Below, in pieces: positions 1-8,055 of a DNA stretch of 11,358 nucleotides. The notes under the pieces were generated by a model. The model did no database searches, was not told the DNA's origin, and worked only from the letters and a program-made list of their open reading frames with translations. The position numbers were made by a program, and so were the translations under genes. Source of the stretch: an uncultured Polaribacter sp. (GTDB lineage: Bacteria; Bacteroidota; Bacteroidia; Flavobacteriales; Flavobacteriaceae); NCBI GenBank assembly GCA_937936695.1, contig CALHCK010000083.1, forward strand, positions 1-11,358, written 5' to 3'. The first letter of the stretch is position 1, and each line of letters opens with the position of its first letter.

Positions 1-11
1 AAAGAGGTACC

Positions 12-3000
12 ATGGCTTTAAAAATTGTAATTTCTCATAAAACAAAATATAAATACGATCGTTCTGTAAAACTGTCTCCTCACATTTTTAGATTACGTCC
101 TGCACCTCACTCTAGAACTCCAATAGAATCTTATTCATTAAAAATTAAACCTGAAAATCATTTTTTTAATTGGCAACAAGACCCTTTTGGAAATTATTTA
201 GCAAGGGTTGTTTTTCCTGAAAAAACAGAAGAGCTTTCTATTGATGTAGAAATTATAGCTGATTTAAAAACAATAAATCCGTTTGATTTTTTTGTTGAAG
301 AAGCAGCAGAAGAGTTTCCGTTTGAATATAATGACACCATAAAAAAAGAGCTTTTACCTTATTTAGAAGTTACTGAAAACGGACCGTTACTTAAAGATTT
401 TTTAAAATCTTTAGACATGACACCTCGTAAAACAATTTACTTTCTAATAGACATCAACAGAAAAATTTATGAGTATTTAAATTACAATATTAGAATGGAA
501 CCAGGTGTTCAGAGTTGTGAAGAAACACTCGGTCAAAAAAATGGTTCTTGTAGAGATTATGCATGGTTATTTGTGCAAGCTTTACGTCATCTAGGTTTCG
601 GAGCACGTTTTGTATCTGGGTATTTGGTTCAATTAAAATCAGACGAACAATCTTTAGACGGTCCTTCTGGTCCTGCCGAAGATTTTACAGATTTACATGC
701 TTGGGCAGAGGTATATTTACCTGGTGCTGGTTGGATTGGTTTTGATGCTACCTCTGGTTTATTAGCTGGCGAAGGACACATTCCTTTAGCTTGCACACCT
801 TCTTTTGAAAGTGCAGCTCCTGTGTATGGTTTGTCTGATATTTGTGAAACAACTTTTGAATTTGAAAACTCCGTAAAAAGAATTTTAGAATCGCCAAGGG
901 TTACCAAACCATATACTGATGATCAATGGAAAGCTATTGATAAGCTAGGTAATAAAGTAGAAAAAGAATTGCAAAAAAATGATGTTCGTTTAACAATGGG
1001 GGGCGAACCTACTTTTGTTTCTATTGATGACATGGAAAGCGAACAATGGAATACTGCTGCAGATGGAGCACACAAACGAAAATTAGCAGCAGATTTATCC
1101 AAACGTTTTTTAGATAATTTTACAGAAGGTGGATTTTTACATCACGCACAAGGAAAATGGTATCCAGGAGAACCTTTACCTAGATGGTCTATAGAATTAT
1201 GTTGGCGAAAAGATGGTAGAAAAATATGGTTTAACCCAAATTTATTAGCTGCAATTGGTCCAAAAACTCAAATTCCTGACAATGCTGCTATTTTATTTTT
1301 AGAAACCCTAACGCAATATTTAGGAGTAACATCAAATCATATAAAACCAACATTTGAAGATGCTTTTTTATTGATGTATGAACAAGGTAATATGCCTATT
1401 GATTACAACCCAAAAGAAGACAAAGATGCTTCTTTAGCACAACAAAAAATTACAGAAATTTTAGAAAACGGAGTTTCAGAACCTGTAGGTTATGTGCTTC
1501 CTTTAAATAAAACAGAAGGAAAATGGTTTAGCAGCGAATGGACGTTTAGAAGAAATCACATCTATTTAACTCCAGGAAACTCTCCTGTAGGTTTGCGTTT
1601 GCCACTAAACTCTTTACAACAAAAACCAGAACACGAACTTTTTCCTATTTACGAACCCGATTTATTTTCTAAAAAGAAACGTTTACCTAGTTTTAGACAG
1701 GTAGTATCTAAACGTTATAAAGATTTTATAGAAAATGGAGTTCCAAAAAACATTCCTAATTATTTTGTAAGAACTGCATTGTGCTCTGAAGTTAGAGATG
1801 GTAGATTGCATTTATTTTTACCTCCTTTAGAAGACGCTGCTTATTATTTAGATTTGTTAGCTTCTATTGAAGCTACCGCAAGACAATTAGAAATACCTGT
1901 AGTTTTAGAGGGCTACGGACCACCACACGACAATCGTTTAGAATCTATGAAAATTACTCCAGATCCTGGAGTAATTGAAGTAAACGTGCACCCTTCTAAA
2001 AGCTGGAAAGACTTAAAAGAAACTACATTTACTATTTATAAAGAAGCTAAAAAAGCCAGATTAGGTACCGAAAAATTTATGCTAGATGGTAAGCATACAG
2101 GAACTGGTGGAGGAAACCATGTTACTTTAGGTGGGGTTTCTCCAAAAGACAGTCCGCTATTGCGTAAACCTAGCTTGTTAAGAAGTCTACTTACTTTTTG
2201 GCAGCATCACCCTGGGTTATCTTATTTATTTTCTGGCTCTTTTATTGGTCCAACAAGTCAAGCTCCAAGAGTTGATGAAGCTAGACATGATAGTTTGTAT
2301 GAACTAGAAATTGCTTTTAGTCAAATACCTAAAGACGGTGAAGTTCCTTTTTGGTTAACAGATAGATTATTTAGACATTTATTAACCGATTTAACAGGAA
2401 ATACGCATAGAGCTGAATTCTGTATTGATAAATTATACTCTCCAGACTCTTCATCAGGGAGGTTAGGTATTTTAGAACTGAGAGGTTTTGATATGCCACC
2501 TCATGCACAAATGAGTTTAATGCAAAATTTATTAGTAAGAACCTTAGTTTCTTGGTTTTGGAAAAAACCTTACGAACACAATTTAGTAAGATGGGGTACA
2601 GAATTACATGATAAATTTTTGATTGAGCATTTTGTAAGAGAAGACATTAAAGACATTGTTAGCCAACTAAATAAAGCAGGTTATAAATTTAAAGAAGATT
2701 GGTTTGATCCGTTTTTTGAATTTCGTTTTCCTTTGTATGGTATGGTAGATATTAATAACATACATTTAGAATTACGCGCAGGTATAGAACCTTGGAATGT
2801 ATTAGGGGAAGAAATGACTGGTGGAGGAACTGCAAGATATGTAGATTCTTCTTTAGAAAGATTGCAAGTAAAAGTTTCTGATTTTACAGAAGAAAGATAT
2901 ACTTTAACATGTAATGGTGTAAAAGTACAGCTTAAAAACACAGGTGTTCATGGAGAATATGTAGCGGGTATACGTTATAAAGCTTGGAATCCTTACTCTG

Positions 3001-3356
3001 CTTTACACCCTACAATTGGTGTAGATACTCCTCTTGTTTTTGATATTGTAGATACTTGGAACAAACGTTCTATAGGTGGTTGTACTTACTTTGTTGCGCA
3101 TCCAGGAGGTAGATCTTACGAAACATACCCTGTAAATAGTTTTGAAGCAGAATCTCGAAGAATTAATCGTTTTTGGAACTTTGGACATACACAAGGAGAA
3201 ATATCACCAGAAAAAGAAAAGAAAAAAGAGAAAAATTCTGAAAAAGAAACTGAAAGAACGGTAGAAAAGCAAGGAAGTTCTAAAAAATTTAGATTTAAAG
3301 AGATTCCTGTGAACCCAGAATACCCAAATACCTTAGATTTGCGTTTCAAAAAATAA
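12..3356 (+). CDS. Transglutaminase-like / DUF2126 (putative amidoligase) fusion protein
   Basis: This 1114-residue protein has three parts. Residues 1 to about 85 match the bacterial transglutaminase N-terminal region (YKYDRSV followed by FRLRPAP). A transglutaminase core spans about 145-250, with a complete triad: Cys180 (NGSCRDYAW), His229 (DLHAW) and Asp245 (GFDATSG). From about 305 to the end it is DUF2126, a family predicted to be a glutamine-synthetase-like COOH-NH2 ligase. Its hallmarks are GGEPTF (330-335), the glycine-rich GTGGGNH (697-703), which resembles the GSGxH element of glutamine synthetases, and LELRGFD (Glu822, Arg824). The family therefore suggests ATP-dependent amide-bond formation coupled to a thiol hydrolase or transferase; the substrate is unknown. 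It has no signal peptide or membrane segment, so it is probably cytoplasmic. Length and start (ATG, preceded by a weak AGAGG) fit the family. A charged Lys/Glu linker (about 1067-1092) interrupts the C-terminus. It is the first visible gene of the operon. Confidence is high for the domains and low for the biochemical role. Confidence 0.95.
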   Translation: MALKIVISHKTKYKYDRSVKLSPHIFRLRPAPHSRTPIESYSLKIKPENHFFNWQQDPFGNYLARVVFPEKTEELSIDVEIIADLKTINPFDFFVEEAAEEFPFEYNDTIKKELLPYLEVTENGPLLKDFLKSLDMTPRKTIYFLIDINRKIYEYLNYNIRMEPGVQSCEETLGQKNGSCRDYAWLFVQALRHLGFGARFVSGYLVQLKSDEQSLDGPSGPAEDFTDLHAWAEVYLPGAGWIGFDATSGLLAGEGHIPLACTPSFESAAPVYGLSDICETTFEFENSVKRILESPRVTKPYTDDQWKAIDKLGNKVEKELQKNDVRLTMGGEPTFVSIDDMESEQWNTAADGAHKRKLAADLSKRFLDNFTEGGFLHHAQGKWYPGEPLPRWSIELCWRKDGRKIWFNPNLLAAIGPKTQIPDNAAILFLETLTQYLGVTSNHIKPTFEDAFLLMYEQGNMPIDYNPKEDKDASLAQQKITEILENGVSEPVGYVLPLNKTEGKWFSSEWTFRRNHIYLTPGNSPVGLRLPLNSLQQKPEHELFPIYEPDLFSKKKRLPSFRQVVSKRYKDFIENGVPKNIPNYFVRTALCSEVRDGRLHLFLPPLEDAAYYLDLLASIEATARQLEIPVVLEGYGPPHDNRLESMKITPDPGVIEVNVHPSKSWKDLKETTFTIYKEAKKARLGTEKFMLDGKHTGTGGGNHVTLGGVSPKDSPLLRKPSLLRSLLTFWQHHPGLSYLFSGSFIGPTSQAPRVDEARHDSLYELEIAFSQIPKDGEVPFWLTDRLFRHLLTDLTGNTHRAEFCIDKLYSPDSSSGRLGILELRGFDMPPHAQMSLMQNLLVRTLVSWFWKKPYEHNLVRWGTELHDKFLIEHFVREDIKDIVSQLNKAGYKFKEDWFDPFFEFRFPLYGMVDINNIHLELRAGIEPWNVLGEEMTGGGTARYVDSSLERLQVKVSDFTEERYTLTCNGVKVQLKNTGVHGEYVAGIRYKAWNPYSALHPTIGVDTPLVFDIVDTWNKRSIGGCTYFVAHPGGRSYETYPVNSFEAESRRINRFWNFGHTQGEISPEKEKKKEKNSEKETERTVEKQGSSKKFRFKEIPVNPEYPNTLDLRFKK

Positions 3357-3365
3357 GACATACCA

Positions 3366-5927
3366 GTGAAAAAAAATATTATTCCTTTTTTTAGTGATTA
3401 TTTTAAAGGCTTTAAAAATTATGACGAAGTTTTAAAAGCAGACATGAAAATCAATCCGAATTGGGAAAAATTATTAACAAATTTTTCTAATTTAGGAATT
3501 GACGAAGCTAATAAAAGACAAGAAGATTTAGATTGGTTATTATCCGAAAACGGTGTAACCTATAATGTTTACAATGACCCAGATGGGTTAAATAGACCTT
3601 GGAATTTAAATATTATTCCTTTTGTTATTAATGATGATGAGTGGAAAGATTTAGAAAAAGGTTTGCAGCAACGTGCACATCTTTTAGATTTGGTTTTAAA
3701 AGATATTTATGGAGATCAAGAACTTATAAAAAACGGTATTGTACCTTCTGAAATTATTTTTGCTCATCGTGGTTTTTTAAGACCTTGTCACCACATACAA
3801 TACAAAACAGCACAACAATTATTAATACATTCTGCCGACTTAGCAAGAGGACCTGATGGTAGAATGTGGGTAGTTAACGACAGAACTCAAGCACCATCTG
3901 GTATTGGGTATGCTTTAGAAAACAGATTTTCTATACAAAAAGTTGTGCCCGATTTTTTTAAGGGAATTAACATACAACACCCTTTTAATTTTTTACGCGA
4001 TTTTAATAATTTACTTGTAAATTCTGCTATTACAAATAAAGAAAACCCGACTATTGTTATACTATCACCAGGACCGCATAATGAAACCTATTTTGAGCAT
4101 TCTTATCTTTCTTCTTTCTTAGGATATCCTTTAGTAAAAGGAAACGACTTAGTCGTTAGAGAAAACAAAGTATGGTTAAAAACATTGAAAGGTTTGATTC
4201 AAGTAGATGTTATTTACAGACGTGTAGATGACACTTTTACAGATCCTTTAGAATTAAACGGAAATTCTTATTTAGGTGTTGCAGGGTTACTAAATGTAGT
4301 TAGGGCAGAAAATGTGGCAATTATGAACCCTATTGGAAGTGGCGTTTTAGAAAACCCAGGGTTAATTCCGTTTATGAACTCTGTTTGTAGATACTTCTTA
4401 AAAGAAGATTTAATTTTACCACAAATTGCTTCTTGGTGGTGCGGACAAGAAAAAGAATTAAAATTTGTTTTAGAAAACATTAAAAAATTTGTTGTAAAAC
4501 CTATTGATAATACACATAGAGAGCATATTTATTTCTGCGAATTTTTAAGTGATGACGAAATAGAGACTCTAAAAAAAGAAATTTTAGCAAAACCATACAA
4601 GTATGTTGCACAAGAAAAAATTTCGTTTTCTACCGCCCCAAACTTTACAAAAAAGAATTTAGAACCTAGAAAGGTAATGTGTAGAACTTTTGCAGTAGCC
4701 AAAGATAATTCTTACAGCATTATGCCTGGTGGATTGGTAAGAGTAGCTGCAGAAAGAGAAGATTTAAGAGTTTCTAACCAAAAAGGAGGTACGAGTAAAG
4801 ACTTTTGGATTACCGGTAACGCTTCTGGTAGTTCTAAAAAATATCAAAGATACCATTGGAACCATGCGACTTCTAATAGTTTTTCTGGAATAGGAAACAT
4901 ACCTAGTAACACTGCAGAAAATTTATTTTGGTCTGGAAGATATTTAGCTAGAACCTTAACAACAGCCAGATATGTAAGAATGGTACTTAACGAAATGGCA
5001 AATTCTGAATTTACCAATAGAGAATCAGATTCAGAAAGTTTGCACATCTTGTTCCAATCTATAACACATTTAACCTCTATTTTCCCTGGATTTACAGGAA
5101 AGAATAAAGAAGAAGCCTTAAAAAATCCTTTAAAAGAAATTGCTATTGTTCTTTTTGATGAAACACAAGTAGGTAGTTTAGCTCACGCTTTAAATTCTTT
5201 TAAAAACTCATATTATTCTTTAAGAAATCTTTGGTCTAGAGATATGTGGCGTGTTTATGACATGCTACAAAAACTATGGCAAGAGTTTGATGAAAAAGAT
5301 CATCAAAACATTCAAAAAATCACAAAATTATTAGACAATGTAATTACTAAGTTAATAGCTTTTATTGGTTTAATAGAAGAAAGTATTTTAGTAGACCAAG
5401 GTTTATTACTTTATTTTATTGGTTTACAAATGGAGCTAGCTACCATGACCATAGATAAAACAAGAGCTTTATTAAGTATTTCTAATAACGACGAAGTAGA
5501 ATATGAAATTTTAGAAGCTTTATTAAACAGCCATGAAAGTTTAAATATTTATAGATATAGTTTTAGATCTTATTTAGATATAGAAAATGTAGTAAAACTA
5601 ATTTTATTAGACGATTGTTATTCTAGATCTTTAAAATATCAATTAAACCGTATTAAAAAAGACATTTTTAAACTACCTAAAAGAACTAATGGCAGTGATC
5701 TTACTGGTGCACAAAAATCTATACTAAAAGCTTGTGAACTTATTAAAAATGCAAATAGCGCTGCTTTAATTAAAGTTGATGAAAATTCTGTTACTAGATC
5801 AGAACTAGATGAATTACTAGCACTATTAAGTGATTTAATTTTTGAAACTTCAATGGCTGTATCAGATATGTATTTTAATCATTCTGACGAACAAATACAA
5901 TTAATCAACCAAAACCATATTTTGTAA
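3366..5927 (+). CDS. Circularly permuted type 2 ATP-grasp / alpha-E (DUF403) fusion protein
   Basis: This is an 853-residue two-domain protein. Residues about 70-500 form a circularly permuted ATP-grasp domain (DUF404/DUF407 type). Its family motifs include RPWNLNIIPF (77-86), IYGDQ (114-118), HRGFLRPC (134-141), DVIYRRVDD (281-289), PIGSGVLENPG (322-332), FVVKP with Lys378 as the likely nucleotide contact, MCRTF (438-442) and MPGGLVRVA (453-461). From about 513 to 840 comes the all-helical alpha-E domain, opening with TAENLFWSGRYLAR (516-529). The ATP-grasp fold predicts ATP-dependent ligation of a carboxylate to an amine; the alpha-E domain is a companion of unknown biochemistry. In many genomes the two domains are separate genes; here they are fused. 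It looks cytoplasmic. The start is taken as GTG, 9 bp after the previous stop. The first in-frame ATG is residue 27 (3444) and would give a shorter product. The stop is 1 bp from the next ATG, so translation is probably coupled. The substrate is unknown. Confidence 0.94.
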   Translation: MKKNIIPFFSDYFKGFKNYDEVLKADMKINPNWEKLLTNFSNLGIDEANKRQEDLDWLLSENGVTYNVYNDPDGLNRPWNLNIIPFVINDDEWKDLEKGLQQRAHLLDLVLKDIYGDQELIKNGIVPSEIIFAHRGFLRPCHHIQYKTAQQLLIHSADLARGPDGRMWVVNDRTQAPSGIGYALENRFSIQKVVPDFFKGINIQHPFNFLRDFNNLLVNSAITNKENPTIVILSPGPHNETYFEHSYLSSFLGYPLVKGNDLVVRENKVWLKTLKGLIQVDVIYRRVDDTFTDPLELNGNSYLGVAGLLNVVRAENVAIMNPIGSGVLENPGLIPFMNSVCRYFLKEDLILPQIASWWCGQEKELKFVLENIKKFVVKPIDNTHREHIYFCEFLSDDEIETLKKEILAKPYKYVAQEKISFSTAPNFTKKNLEPRKVMCRTFAVAKDNSYSIMPGGLVRVAAEREDLRVSNQKGGTSKDFWITGNASGSSKKYQRYHWNHATSNSFSGIGNIPSNTAENLFWSGRYLARTLTTARYVRMVLNEMANSEFTNRESDSESLHILFQSITHLTSIFPGFTGKNKEEALKNPLKEIAIVLFDETQVGSLAHALNSFKNSYYSLRNLWSRDMWRVYDMLQKLWQEFDEKDHQNIQKITKLLDNVITKLIAFIGLIEESILVDQGLLLYFIGLQMELATMTIDKTRALLSISNNDEVEYEILEALLNSHESLNIYRYSFRSYLDIENVVKLILLDDCYSRSLKYQLNRIKKDIFKLPKRTNGSDLTGAQKSILKACELIKNANSAALIKVDENSVTRSELDELLALLSDLIFETSMAVSDMYFNHSDEQIQLINQNHIL

Positions 5928-5928
5928 A

Positions 5929-6831
5929 ATGATATTATCTGTAATTCATACGACTAGTTATAAATACAATAATAGCATTAGTTATTGCCAAAACCTTGCT
6001 AATTTAAAACCACGAAATTTTAAAGGACAAGAGTTATTAGATTATCAACTAGAAATTACACCTAAACCAACTACTTTTAAAGAAAACATTGATTTCTTTG
6101 GAAACACTGTTGCTCATTTTTCTATAGAAAAACAATTAAAAGAGTTAACAGTTACTGCTAAAAGTAAAGTAAAACGAGATTACAAACTACAAGAAGACCC
6201 TTTGACTTCTGAAATATGTAAAGAAATGTCTTTAGAAAAGAGTCTTTTAGAACTAACTAAAATTACTCCTGAAATTATTGATGCAAAGCAATTTTTATTA
6301 GACTCTATGTTTATTAAAAACATTGCTCCTATTTTTAAAGAATATGCCAAAGCTTCTTTTAAAAAAGACCGTTCTGTTTTTGAGGCTACTAATGAGTTAA
6401 TGAAACGTATTTTTACAGACTTTAAATTCGATTCTGGTTTTAGTAACGTTGCTACTCCTATTGACAAAGTAATGAAAGCAAAAAAAGGAGTTTGTCAAGA
6501 TTTTGCACAAGTAGCAATTGCTTGTCTTAGAGCCGTTGGTTTACCTGCAAGATATGTAAGTGGCTACATAGAAACACTGCCGCCTCCTGGTAAAGAAAAA
6601 TTAATTGGTACAGATGCTTCTCATGCTTGGTTTTCTGTGTACATACCAAATTTCGGATGGGTAGATTTTGATCCTACAAATAATCAAATACCCAAAAACC
6701 AACATATAATTACAGCTTATGGTAGAGATTATTATGATGTACCTCCTTTAAAAGGAGTTATTTACGGTTCTGGTAAAAACACCATGCAGGTATCTGTAGA
6801 TATTAGACCTTTTGAAAAACCTTTAACATAG
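5929..6831 (+). CDS. Stand-alone transglutaminase-like cysteine protease family protein
   Basis: This 300-residue protein has a bacterial transglutaminase N-terminal region (about 1-80; note YKYNNSI, parallel to the first gene's YKYDRSV) and a transglutaminase core at about 145-255. The triad is intact: Cys189 (KGVCQDFAQ), His232 (SHAWFSVY) and Asp248 (WVDFDPTNN). After the core, the tail GRDYYDVPPLKGVIYG (265-280) is typical of this bacterial group. No signal peptide or transmembrane helix is visible, so it is probably cytoplasmic. Bacterial members of this superfamily are often peptidases or amidases rather than cross-linking enzymes, so hydrolysis or transfer at an amide bond is the cautious prediction. 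It starts 1 bp after the ATP-grasp/alpha-E stop and clearly belongs to the same operon. It is a distant paralogue of the transglutaminase half of the first gene, and the two may act on different substrates or steps. Confidence 0.95.
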   Translation: MILSVIHTTSYKYNNSISYCQNLANLKPRNFKGQELLDYQLEITPKPTTFKENIDFFGNTVAHFSIEKQLKELTVTAKSKVKRDYKLQEDPLTSEICKEMSLEKSLLELTKITPEIIDAKQFLLDSMFIKNIAPIFKEYAKASFKKDRSVFEATNELMKRIFTDFKFDSGFSNVATPIDKVMKAKKGVCQDFAQVAIACLRAVGLPARYVSGYIETLPPPGKEKLIGTDASHAWFSVYIPNFGWVDFDPTNNQIPKNQHIITAYGRDYYDVPPLKGVIYGSGKNTMQVSVDIRPFEKPLT

Positions 6832-6881
6832 TTTTCAAAAAGTTATAAAGTTTATTATTTTTATGTTTAATTTATAAAAAA

Positions 6882-7985
6882 TTGATTTTGAAATACACTA
6901 AATTCATCCTCCAACTACTTCTTTTTTTATCCTTCAACATATTTTCTCAGTGGAAATATCCAAAAGCTAAAAAACTAACCAAAGACGTTGTTATTACCTA
7001 CAAAATTAAATATGACAAGCCTTTAAGTGAAAATCAAAAACTATCTACTAGGTTTAAAAAGAAAATTATTGTTTCTTTTAATAACAATCAATTAATTGAA
7101 AAAACGTTTACAACCAAAATAGGTAATGAGAGTATTGTATTTATTGACTATAATGCAAGAAAAACATATTCTACTTATAAATACAGTACTAAGAAGATTT
7201 TAATTTCTGAAGATTTAAAAGTAGGGGCAACAAAAACAACACTTTTAAAAGGCTTAGAACAAAATGTAGCTGGTGTTATTTGCGACATTTACTCAAGACC
7301 AAGTTCTAAAAAAAACGTGTACACTACTAAGAAATTTGGTATTAGATACTCTAAACATTTTAGTGCTGATGGATTTTTACTACAATACGGAGGGGATGAT
7401 AAATATTTAGGTGGTTATACTGTGATTGCTGAAAAAATTGAATACAAAAAATTACCTGCAGAAGTATTTAATTTAGATGAGTACAGTATTAAAACAGAAG
7501 AAGAGTTAAAAGATTTTAATTCTGGTAGACGAACACAAAAAGAAGATGTTAAGGTAGTTGCTGCTAGAAAAATAGGCTCTAAGATGCCTAATTTTAATTT
7601 AAGAACTGTTAAAGGTAAAAACATTAATAACAAAAACCTAAGCAACAAAGTAGTCGTTTTAAACTTTTGGTATACCACTTGTATTCCTTGTAAAAAACAG
7701 ATTTCTCAACTTAATAAACTTAAAGCTAAATTTAAGGGTAAAAACGTAGAGTTTATAGCAATTACCTTAGATGATAAGACAAGAATTACTCGCTTTTTAC
7801 AAAGGTATGCCTTTAGATATGATATGGTAGAAAAGGGTAAATGGTTAGCTTCTGAATTTGGCATTCAGAAATACCCTACTAACTTAATTATAGACAAAAA
7901 AGGTGTAATACAATATTATAAAACAGATGCTAATATATTTGCAGATATGTCTGCTAAAATTACAAAAGAACTTTCTAAAAAATAA
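6882..7985 (+). CDS. Exported TlpA-like thioredoxin-fold protein with uncharacterised N-terminal domain
   Basis: This 367-residue protein begins with a signal peptide: Lys4 and Lys7, then a hydrophobic run at about 8-21, with probable cleavage near FSQ (21-23). Residues about 30-205 are a beta-rich region I cannot assign. Its end, KLPAEVFNLDEYS (190-202), recalls DUF4412-like or GLPGLI-like periplasmic domains of Bacteroidota, but this is only a resemblance. Residues about 230-367 are a TlpA/AhpC-TSA thioredoxin fold with MPNFNL (235-240), the redox pair Cys267-Ile-Pro-Cys270 in NFWYTTCIPC, and a cis-proline (Pro332) in KYPTNL. It is predicted to act as a thiol-disulfide oxidoreductase in the cell envelope. 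No ATG fits: TTG at 6882 is used here, and TTG at 6888 is equally possible and shortens the product by two residues. It follows the transglutaminase gene by 50 bp on the same strand, so co-transcription is plausible but a shared function is unproven. Confidence 0.88.
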   Translation: MILKYTKFILQLLLFLSFNIFSQWKYPKAKKLTKDVVITYKIKYDKPLSENQKLSTRFKKKIIVSFNNNQLIEKTFTTKIGNESIVFIDYNARKTYSTYKYSTKKILISEDLKVGATKTTLLKGLEQNVAGVICDIYSRPSSKKNVYTTKKFGIRYSKHFSADGFLLQYGGDDKYLGGYTVIAEKIEYKKLPAEVFNLDEYSIKTEEELKDFNSGRRTQKEDVKVVAARKIGSKMPNFNLRTVKGKNINNKNLSNKVVVLNFWYTTCIPCKKQISQLNKLKAKFKGKNVEFIAITLDDKTRITRFLQRYAFRYDMVEKGKWLASEFGIQKYPTNLIIDKKGVIQYYKTDANIFADMSAKITKELSKK

Positions 7986-7997
7986 TTTTACACAACA

Positions 7998-8037
7998 AAA
8001 AAAAGCCCTTTCTATAAAAACAGAAAGGGCTTTTTTT
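7998..8037. terminator. Bidirectional rho-independent terminator
   Basis: A perfect inverted repeat pairs AGCCCTTTCT (8004-8013) with AGAAAGGGCT (8022-8031) around an 8-nt loop. An A tract (7997-8004) and a T tract (8031-8037) flank it, so a U tail follows the GC-rich stem on both strands. It lies 12 bp after the thioredoxin-fold gene stop and 18 bp beyond the TonB receptor stop, and serves both convergent genes. Confidence 0.93.
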
Positions 8038-8055
8038 ATAACTTTTTTAATCTTT

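Noticed and set aside
1..11. Possible remnant of an upstream gene or promoter before the first coding region.
   Set aside because: Eleven bases are too few to assign anything; only a weak AGAGG at 4-8 could serve as a ribosome binding site.
629..907. Minus-strand open frame of 92 codons inside the first gene.
   Set aside because: It lies wholly opposite a strongly conserved transglutaminase core, its product resembles no family, and it has no promoter. Similar antisense frames at 2681-2941, 3116-3361, 4268-4480 and 6180-6467 were dropped for the same reason.
6810..6840. Inverted repeat TTTTGAAAA/TTTTCAAAA around the stop of the third operon gene.
   Set aside because: The 9-bp stem has a single G-C pair, the loop is 13 nt and no clean T tract follows, so it is unlikely to terminate transcription.
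6862..6869. TATGTTTA upstream of the thioredoxin-fold gene as a -7 promoter element.
   Set aside because: It lacks the final G of TAnnTTTG and has no TTTG at about 19 bases upstream; expected often by chance in this AT-rich gap.
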